Below are positions 58,218 to 64,000 of a stretch of 64,000 nucleotides of DNA, in pieces. A model generated the notes under the pieces. The model was not told the origin of the DNA and ran no database searches. It saw only the letters and a program-made list of their open reading frames with translations. The stretch is taken from NCBI GenBank assembly GCA_016936535.1, contig JAFGXP010000003.1, positions 152,111-216,110 of the forward strand. Direction: 5' to 3'. This DNA is from Thiotrichales bacterium (GTDB lineage Bacteria; Pseudomonadota; Gammaproteobacteria; Thiomicrospirales; Thiomicrospiraceae). Made by a program: the position numbers and the translations under genes. Every line of letters starts with the position of its first letter. The first letter of the stretch is position 1.

Positions 58218-58586
58218 TTATAGAACTTCAGGAGCTAATGAAACAATTTTCATAAACTTCTCATTACGAAGTTCACGAGTCACTGGTCCGAAGATACGCG
58301 TTCCGATTGGTTCATGCTTATTGTTTAGAATAACTGCCGCATTGCCATCGAATTTAATCAGAGAACCGTCTGAACGACGAATCCCTTTCGCGGTACGTAC
58401 TACAACTGCGTTGTATACATCACCTTTCTTCACTTTTCCACGTGGTGCAGCTTCTTTAACGCTCACTTTAATAACGTCACCAACACTGGCGTATCGACGG
58501 TGTGAACCGCCAAGCACCTTAATGCATTGGACGACACGTGCTCCGCTGTTATCAGCAACTTCAAGCACTGTTTGCATCTGAATCAT
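58218..58586 (-). CDS. rplN: 50S ribosomal protein L14
   Basis: The 122-residue L14 ([19 protein letters not shown]) is the first gene of the spc operon, after a 145-bp leader. Confidence 0.98.
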   Translation of the reverse strand: MIQMQTVLEVADNSGARVVQCIKVLGGSHRRYASVGDVIKVSVKEAAPRGKVKKGDVYNAVVVRTAKGIRRSDGSLIKFDGNAAVILNNKHEPIGTRIFGPVTRELRNEKFMKIVSLAPEVL

Positions 58587-58630
58587 GGTGGGACTCCATC
58601 CATAAACTAAAAATTACAAGTAGCACAAAA

Positions 58631-58701
58631 GCCACCGAAGAGTGCAGTTCCAATTTGGCTTGCGTCTCAAAGGTGGCGTTTTGGAAATTGCGCGAATTAT
58701 A
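58631..58701 (-). promoter_or_regulatory. spc operon promoter and leader hairpin
   Basis: On the minus strand TGG-TATAAT (TATAAT at 58696-58701) is an extended -10. In the leader GCCACC (58672-58677) can pair with GGTGGC (58631-58636), followed by TTTT, an attenuator-like stem before rplN. Confidence 0.5.
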
Positions 58702-58731
58702 CCAGCTAAATCACGCAATTACTAATGAAAA

Positions 58732-58995
58732 TTAAATTTTCACTTTTTCGTTGATTTGAACTAAAGTCCAAGACTTGTTTTTAGAAATTGGCGTAGTTTC
58801 CAAAATGGTAACCGTGTCGCCGATATCACAAGTATTGCCGGCATCATGCGCCATTACTTTAGAAGATTTCTTAACGAATTTTTTGTACTTAGGGTGTTTG
58901 ATAAAACGGGCAACTTTAACCACGATAGAGTCGGTCATTTTGTTACTCACTACCACACCTTGAAGGGTACGGGATTTATTCTCTTGATCAGCCAT
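58732..58995 (-). CDS. rpsQ: 30S ribosomal protein S17
   Basis: The 87-residue S17 ([19 protein letters not shown]) is the last gene of the S10 operon. Confidence 0.98.
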   Translation of the reverse strand: MADQENKSRTLQGVVVSNKMTDSIVVKVARFIKHPKYKKFVKKSSKVMAHDAGNTCDIGDTVTILETTPISKNKSWTLVQINEKVKI

Positions 58996-58996
58996 C

Positions 58997-59188
58997 TCAC
59001 TTACTCACTTTTTGACGAATGATGGTTTTTACTCGTGCGATAGTACGACGTACTTTTTTTAAAGCCGCAGAGTTAGACAACTGACCAGTTGAATGTTGCA
59101 TTCTTAGGTTAAATTGCTCTTTGCGTAGCGCAAGCAATTCATTACGAAGTTCTTCAACTGACTTCTCGTTTAGTTCTTTCGCAGTCAT
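58997..59188 (-). CDS. rpmC: 50S ribosomal protein L29
   Basis: The 63-residue L29 ([19 protein letters not shown]) lies one base from both neighbours rplP and rpsQ. Confidence 0.97.
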   Translation of the reverse strand: MTAKELNEKSVEELRNELLALRKEQFNLRMQHSTGQLSNSAALKKVRRTIARVKTIIRQKVSK

Positions 59189-59189
59189 G

Positions 59190-59603
59190 TTACATCACCG
59201 TTCTAGTTACAACTTGTGTCTTGAATGGTAGCTTAGCGGCAGCCAACGCGAACGCTTCCTGAGCTAGCTTCTCTTCGACACCTTGGATTTCATATAGGAC
59301 GCGGCCCGGCTGGATTTGTGCAACCCAGTACTCAACGGAACCTTTACCTTTACCCATACGAACTTCAAGCGGTTTGTTTGTAATTGGTTTGTCAGGGAAT
59401 ACACGAATCCAAATCTTACCGCCACGTTTAATGTGACGTGTCATCACACGACGACCAGCTTCGATTTGACGTGAAGTCATGCGACCGCGCTCTAGAGCCT
59501 TAAGACCGAAATCACCAAAGCTAACTTTGTTTCCGACTTGCGCCAGACCACGGTTACGACCTTTTTGTACTTTTCTAAATTTTGTACGTTTAGGCATTAA
59601 CAT
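59190..59603 (-). CDS. rplP: 50S ribosomal protein L16
   Basis: The 137-residue L16 ([19 protein letters not shown]) helps tRNA placement at the A site. Confidence 0.98.
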   Translation of the reverse strand: MLMPKRTKFRKVQKGRNRGLAQVGNKVSFGDFGLKALERGRMTSRQIEAGRRVMTRHIKRGGKIWIRVFPDKPITNKPLEVRMGKGKGSVEYWVAQIQPGRVLYEIQGVEEKLAQEAFALAAAKLPFKTQVVTRTVM

Positions 59604-59617
59604 AGTGAGTTATCCTT

Positions 59618-60295
59618 TTATTTACGGCCTTTTTTGCCCTTAGAAGCGTCATTATCAAGAGCAAGCTTACCTAGCTTCTCGCCTTTGAAAATCCAAACTT
59701 TAACGCCGATTTTGCCGTAAGTGGTATCTGCTTCAAAAGTTGCATAATCAATATCTGCACGGAACGTGTGTAAAGGAACGCGACCTTCACGGTACCATTC
59801 GGCACGCGCAATATCCGCACCGTTTAAACGGCCAGAAACGTTCACTTTAATCCCTTCCGCGCCTAAACGCATTGCATTGCCAACCGCACGTTTCATCGCA
59901 CGACGGAACTGAATACGCTTTTCAAGCTGCTGAGCAATTGACTCGGCAACCAATTTTGCATCCAACTCTGGCTTTTTAATTTCTTCGATGTTGATATTAA
60001 CTGGCAAGCCCGTCATCGCAGAGATAGACTGCTTTAGCTTTTCAATATCTTCACCTTTCTTACCGATCACCACACCTGGACGAGCTGTGTGAACGGTTAC
60101 GCGTACGCCGTTTGCTACGCGTTCAATATTGATCTGAGAAACCGAAGCGTGCGCTAATTTTTTTAGCAACTCGTTACGGATTTGAACATCGCTGATTAGA
60201 AAATCAGAATAGTTTTTACTATTCGCGTACCAGCGAGAATTCCAATCTCTCGTAATACCAAGACGAATCCCGACCGGATTAACCTTTTGACCCAT
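59618..60295 (-). CDS. rpsC: 30S ribosomal protein S3
   Basis: The 225-residue S3 has a KH domain ([12 protein letters not shown]) and the C-terminal S3 fold; it forms part of the mRNA entry helicase. Confidence 0.98.
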   Translation of the reverse strand: MGQKVNPVGIRLGITRDWNSRWYANSKNYSDFLISDVQIRNELLKKLAHASVSQINIERVANGVRVTVHTARPGVVIGKKGEDIEKLKQSISAMTGLPVNINIEEIKKPELDAKLVAESIAQQLEKRIQFRRAMKRAVGNAMRLGAEGIKVNVSGRLNGADIARAEWYREGRVPLHTFRADIDYATFEADTTYGKIGVKVWIFKGEKLGKLALDNDASKGKKGRK

Positions 60296-60306
60296 TCTGA
60301 TTCTCC

Positions 60307-60639
60307 TTATTTATCGCCGACAGTCACGGTAAGGTGACTTGTACGTTTAACGATACGGTTACCACGACCTTTAGCACGAGCGCGCATACGCTTGAGTACC
60401 GGTCCTTCGTTTACGAAGGCTGCAGTAACGGTAAGTTCATCAATATCCAAACCATGATTGTTTTCAGCGTTAGCGATTGCAGAGTTAAGCACTTGCTTAA
60501 ACAATGCACCCGCTTTTTTATCGCTAAAGGCAAGGATATTTACCGCTTGCTCTACGCTCTTTCCACGGATTAAGTCAGCGACTAAACGCGCTTTTTGTGG
60601 AGAGATACGCGCAAATTTATGTGTAGCATTTACTTGCAT
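60307..60639 (-). CDS. rplV: 50S ribosomal protein L22
   Basis: The 110-residue L22 ([36 protein letters not shown]) lines the exit tunnel where macrolides bind. Confidence 0.98.
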   Translation of the reverse strand: MQVNATHKFARISPQKARLVADLIRGKSVEQAVNILAFSDKKAGALFKQVLNSAIANAENNHGLDIDELTVTAAFVNEGPVLKRMRARAKGRGNRIVKRTSHLTVTVGDK

Positions 60640-60651
60640 TACCAGCTCCTA

Positions 60652-60927
60652 TTAACGTTTCGCTTTCTTATCCGCAGCGTGGCCGCGGTAATAACGAGTC
60701 ATCGAAAATTCACCCAGTTTGTGGCCAACCATGTTTTCAGAAACATAAACTGGAATGTGTTCTTTACCGTTATGTACGGCAATGGTTAGACCAATCATAT
60801 CTGGAAGAATCATTGAGCGTCTTGACCAGGTTTTGATTGGACGCTTATTACCAGATTCTTGTGCCTCGATCACTTTTTTGTACAAGTGATGATCAACAAA
60901 AGGTCCTTTTTTAACTGAACGTGGCAT
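60652..60927 (-). CDS. rpsS: 30S ribosomal protein S19
   Basis: The 91-residue S19 ([19 protein letters not shown]) ends in a basic tail and works with S13 in the 30S head. Confidence 0.98.
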   Translation of the reverse strand: MPRSVKKGPFVDHHLYKKVIEAQESGNKRPIKTWSRRSMILPDMIGLTIAVHNGKEHIPVYVSENMVGHKLGEFSMTRYYRGHAADKKAKR

Positions 60928-60942
60928 CAGTGTCCTTCCTTA

Positions 60943-61770
60943 TTACTTGCTGTGACGACGGCGTACGATCATGTTATCAGTACGCTTGTTGTTACGAGTC
61001 TTCTTACCTTTGGTTGCAACACCCCATGGCGTTACTGGGTGCTTACCGCGAGTACGACCCTCACCACCACCATGCGGGTGATCAACCGGGTTCATTGCCG
61101 TACCACGAACAGTCGGACGAATACCGCGCCAACGCTGTGCACCAGCCTTACCAAGCTTGCGAAGGCTGTGTTCTGAATTACCTACTTCACCGATAGTTGC
61201 TTTGCAATCTGCGTGAATTTTACGCAACTCGCCAGAACGCAACTTAACCAACACATAAGCACCATCTTTACCAGCGATCGAAACTGAAGCGCCAGCAGAG
61301 CGTGCAATCTGCCCGCCTTTACCAGGACGCATTTCAACGTTGTGAACAATGGTACCTACAGGAATGTTACGCAAAGGCAGTGCATTACCGACTTTGATTG
61401 AAACATGAGCACCTGACTCTACTGGATCACCTGCTTGCAAATTTTTTGCTGCAAGAATGTAAGCACGAGCGCCATCGGCATACTTGACAAGTGCAATGTG
61501 CGCAGTACGGTTTGGATCATATTCCAAACGCTCAATTACGCCTGGAACACCATCTTTATCACGTTTGAAATCGACCATACGGTAGAACTGCTTGTGACCG
61601 CCACCTTGATGACGCACGGTAATGCGACCTAGGTTGTTACGACCACCGTTTTTGTTTTTCTTCTCAAGTAAGGCAGCGTGTGGTTTGCCTTTATGTAGAG
61701 TAGGCTCAACAACGCTTACTACAAAGCGGCGACCTGGAGAAGTCGGTTTGGACTTTTTGACAATTGCCAT
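60943..61770 (-). CDS. rplB: 50S ribosomal protein L2
   Basis: The 275-residue L2 has [18 protein letters not shown] and the [12 protein letters not shown] segment near the peptidyl-transferase centre. Confidence 0.98.
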   Translation of the reverse strand: MAIVKKSKPTSPGRRFVVSVVEPTLHKGKPHAALLEKKNKNGGRNNLGRITVRHQGGGHKQFYRMVDFKRDKDGVPGVIERLEYDPNRTAHIALVKYADGARAYILAAKNLQAGDPVESGAHVSIKVGNALPLRNIPVGTIVHNVEMRPGKGGQIARSAGASVSIAGKDGAYVLVKLRSGELRKIHADCKATIGEVGNSEHSLRKLGKAGAQRWRGIRPTVRGTAMNPVDHPHGGGEGRTRGKHPVTPWGVATKGKKTRNNKRTDNMIVRRRHSK

Positions 61771-61781
61771 CTTTGAACTCC

Positions 61782-62078
61782 TTACTCAGCAGCCGCAAAG
61801 TCAATTTCTTGGCCTGCCACTAAACGTACGATGGCTTTACGCACACCATTACGCTTACCAGCACGACCTTTAAAGACTTTGCGCTTACCCTTAATGTTAA
61901 TCATGTTGACCGACTGGACTTTTACGCCAAATAGGCTTTCAACAGCGGCTTTAACTTCGGTTTTGGTCGCATCGGGAACGACTTTGAACACATACTGTTC
62001 TGAAGCATCAGCCATTACAGCCGCTTTTTCAGAAACGTGTGGCGCAACCAATACAGTTAGAATACGTTCTTGGTTCAT
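61782..62078 (-). CDS. rplW: 50S ribosomal protein L23
   Basis: The 98-residue L23 ([20 protein letters not shown]) docks trigger factor and SRP. Its start overlaps the rplD stop by 4 bp. Confidence 0.98.
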   Translation of the reverse strand: MNQERILTVLVAPHVSEKAAVMADASEQYVFKVVPDATKTEVKAAVESLFGVKVQSVNMINIKGKRKVFKGRAGKRNGVRKAIVRLVAGQEIDFAAAE

Positions 62079-62704
62079 GCGAACTGCTCCTCTAGTTGCT
62101 TCACTGCACCTTGAGTCATCACGACATTTTGGAAGCCAATCAGACTAACTGGATCGATAGAAGCTGCATCACAAACGTCCGCTGCATATAGGTTACGCGC
62201 AGACAAATACAAGTATTCATCAAAACCTTCGGTCACAATTAACGCATCCGAAACATTAAGTTGAGCAAGTTTTGCTTTGAATTCTTTCGTTTTTGGCGCG
62301 TCCACTTTGAAATCATCAACCACAATCAAGCGACCAGAACGGTTAAGTTCGGCAATAATTGAACACATCGCACCGCGATACATTTTCTTATTTACTTTTT
62401 GAGAGAAATCACGGTTGTGGCCAGGGAATGCACGACCACCGCCAACCCAAATCGGGCTACGAGTCGTACCGGCACGCGCACGGCCTGAACCTTTTTGACG
62501 CCAAGGCTTGGCACCACCACCACTTACTGCAGCGCGGTTTTTCTGACCTTTGGTTCCAGAACGGCCAGCGTTCATGTACGCTGTTACCACTTGGTGAACC
62601 AAAGCTTCATTAAAGTCAACACCGAAAAGAGCGTCAGAAACCGAAACGGTTCCGTTTTCTTTACCCGTTGCTAATTCAATTAATTTTAAATCCATCGTGC
62701 TCAC
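62075..62704 (-). CDS. rplD: 50S ribosomal protein L4
   Basis: The 209-residue L4 has the tunnel loop [19 protein letters not shown]. In E. coli it represses the S10 operon. An ATG appears at the second codon pair ([11 protein letters not shown]) and either is possible. Confidence 0.97.
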   Translation of the reverse strand: MSTMDLKLIELATGKENGTVSVSDALFGVDFNEALVHQVVTAYMNAGRSGTKGQKNRAAVSGGGAKPWRQKGSGRARAGTTRSPIWVGGGRAFPGHNRDFSQKVNKKMYRGAMCSIIAELNRSGRLIVVDDFKVDAPKTKEFKAKLAQLNVSDALIVTEGFDEYLYLSARNLYAADVCDAASIDPVSLIGFQNVVMTQGAVKQLEEQFA

Positions 62705-62705
62705 C

Positions 62706-63341
62706 TTACTTCACAGCTTTACGAACAATAACTGTACCGTTATTAGCACCTGGGATTGCGCCTTTGATCAGTAATAGACCATTTTCGACATCCACTTTGA
62801 CTACATCTAAGTTCAGTGTTGTTTGACGGACATTACCCATATGTCCAGACATCTTCTTACCTTTGAAGACGCGACCTGGAGTTTGGTTTTGACCGATAGA
62901 ACCGTTTGAACGGTGAGACACAGAGTTACCGTGGGTAGCATCTTGCATACCAAAGTTGTGACGCTTAATCCCGCCTTGGAAACCCTTACCTTTTGTCGTG
63001 CCAGTAACATCAACAACAGGAATGTCGGAAAAACGCTCGACTGTCATTTCAGAACCAACTTCTAGACCAGCAACTTCCTCTGCATTCGCACGGAATTCCC
63101 ATAGTCCAGTCCCTGCTTCGACACCCGCTTTCGCAAAATGACCTGCAGCAGGCTTATTAATGCGGCCTGCATGCACAGAACCGGTGGTAACTTGGATGGC
63201 TGTATAACCGTCAGTTTCCAGTGTTTTGATTTGGGTGATGCGGTTAGGTTCAACTTGAACCACAGTAACCGGAGTCGAAACACCTTCATCGTTAAAAACA
63301 CGAGTCATTCCGATTTTTTTACCAATGATACCAATACTCAT
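62706..63341 (-). CDS. rplC: 50S ribosomal protein L3
   Basis: The 211-residue L3 ([35 protein letters not shown]) is an early 23S rRNA binder. Confidence 0.98.
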   Translation of the reverse strand: MSIGIIGKKIGMTRVFNDEGVSTPVTVVQVEPNRITQIKTLETDGYTAIQVTTGSVHAGRINKPAAGHFAKAGVEAGTGLWEFRANAEEVAGLEVGSEMTVERFSDIPVVDVTGTTKGKGFQGGIKRHNFGMQDATHGNSVSHRSNGSIGQNQTPGRVFKGKKMSGHMGNVRQTTLNLDVVKVDVENGLLLIKGAIPGANNGTVIVRKAVK

Positions 63342-63406
63342 ATCATTAACCTCATTATTATCAAAGTGCCAGTCATTACGATTGATGACTAACGTTGCGC
63401 GTTAAA

Positions 63407-63718
63407 TTAACGCAGTTCCAATTGAACATCTACACCGGCTGCAAGGTCTAGCTTCATCAAAGCGTCAACGGTTTTATCCGTTGGATCAACGATGTCTAGC
63501 ATGCGCTTGTGCGTACGAAGTTCGTACTGATCACGAGCGTCCTTGTTGACGTGTGGAGAGATCAAAATTGTAAAACGCTCTTTGCGCGTCGGCATTGGAA
63601 TAGGTCCGCGAACCTGAGCGCCAGTACGCTTAGCAGTTTCCGTAATTTCACGTGCAGACTGATCGATCAAGCGGTGATCGAACGCCTTTAAGCGAATACG
63701 AATGTTTTGAGTCGCCAT
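63407..63718 (-). CDS. rpsJ: 30S ribosomal protein S10
   Basis: The 103-residue S10 ([19 protein letters not shown]) is the first gene of the S10 operon and also takes part in antitermination. Confidence 0.98.
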   Translation of the reverse strand: MATQNIRIRLKAFDHRLIDQSAREITETAKRTGAQVRGPIPMPTRKERFTILISPHVNKDARDQYELRTHKRMLDIVDPTDKTVDALMKLDLAAGVDVQLELR

Positions 63719-63783
63719 AACATTTCTCTCAAATTAATCACTAGAAAAACAAGTCAAAATTTGCTTGCAAACTAAGGTCGTGA

Positions 63784-63811
63784 ATTATATCAGCATTTTT
63801 TTTAAAAACAA
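63784..63811 (-). promoter_or_regulatory. S10 operon promoter
   Basis: On the minus strand TTGTTT (63806-63811), 16-bp spacer and TGA-TATAAT (TATAAT at 63784-63789), an extended -10 promoter about 60 bp before rpsJ. Confidence 0.7.
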
Positions 63812-63826
63812 CTATTTAGCAGCGAA

Positions 63827-63849
63827 TAAAAAAGGGAGCCAAAGCTCCC
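63827..63849 (-). terminator. Terminator of tuf
   Basis: GGGAGC (63834-63839), loop CAAA and GCTCCC (63844-63849); on the minus strand a T-run follows. It separates tuf from the S10 operon. Confidence 0.88.
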
Positions 63850-63897
63850 TTTTTCTCGTACTTTTTTAGCCTAAGCTAAAGTCGATTGGGCAAAGAA

Positions 63898-64000
63898 TCA
63901 CTCAAGAATCTTAGCAACAACGCCCGCACCAACTGTACGTCCGCCTTCACGAATCGCGAAACGTAAACCTTCTGACATCGCGATTGGGTTGATCAATTCA
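63898..64000 (-). CDS. tuf: Elongation factor Tu, 3' end only
   Basis: The last 33 codons end [21 protein letters not shown] and a TGA stop at 63898-63900, the EF-Tu C-terminus. The rest lies to the right of the window. Confidence 0.95.
   Translation of the reverse strand, partial: ELINPIAMSEGLRFAIREGGRTVGAGVVAKILE

Overview
The window looks like a stretch of chromosome from a free-living gammaproteobacterium. The gene orders lptM-lysA, rplU-rpmA-obgE-proB, groES-groEL and tuf-S10-spc-alpha are typical of that class. The flavour (short dimeric-type citrate synthase, AT-leaning intergenic DNA, many sensory PAS/GGDEF proteins) is compatible with the Thiomicrospira/Hydrogenovibrio/Thiomicrorhabdus group, but that placement is an impression and not a demonstrated assignment. 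No tRNA, rRNA, insertion sequence or CRISPR array was found.

Layout. 1-6.0 kb: a PilZ-like partial gene, a carboxylesterase, lptM-lysA, an unknown 409-residue protein, the rRNA methyltransferase RlmI and a solitary gcvH. 6.1-17.7 kb: an apparent light and photo-oxidative stress island. It holds a single-domain LOV blue-light receptor, a MerR-family regulator of the CarH/LitR type without the cobalamin signature, a DNA photolyase, a leftward operon (FAD oxidoreductase, DUF1365, cyclopropane/methyl fatty-acid synthase, DUF3833 lipoprotein, chalcone-isomerase-like protein) and a rightward set (SDR, NTF2-like, MFS carrier, exported peroxiredoxin, MsrA). 17.7-22.6 kb: a 1609-residue hybrid histidine kinase. 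22.6-26.5 kb: an accessory AT-rich zone with a Gly/Leu-repeat protein, two small envelope proteins, a 900-bp intergenic region and a small helix-turn-helix protein. 26.6-34.6 kb: hemH, gltA, erpA, argC, msrPQ and CIRCE-controlled groES-groEL. 34.8-50.3 kb: a fused periplasmic-binding/PAS/GGDEF protein, proB, obgE, rpmA, rplU, ispB, an unknown protein, ssb, a YajR-like MFS carrier, a SIMPL protein, uvrA, tcdA and a TatD-family nuclease. 50.3-64 kb: the alpha, spc and S10 ribosomal operons ending in the 3' end of tuf, with rpmJ absent from its usual place between secY and rpsM.

The most interesting pattern is regulatory. Tandem direct repeats with the core TATACAA, spaced 11-12 bp (one helical turn) and overlapping promoter elements, occur at three places: before the FAD/DUF1365/CFA operon (about 13.81-13.85 kb), before the ferrochelatase gene hemH (about 26.55 kb), and in the large gene-poor intergenic region (about 25.61-25.64 kb), where they may control a small RNA or a leftward transcript. 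This resembles the tandem ACAA-core operators of CarH/LitR regulators. It suggests a local regulon in which the LOV protein supplies the light signal and the MerR protein controls DNA repair, membrane fatty-acid modification and heme synthesis (protoporphyrin being a photosensitiser). The genes and repeats are visible in the sequence; the regulatory wiring is inference.
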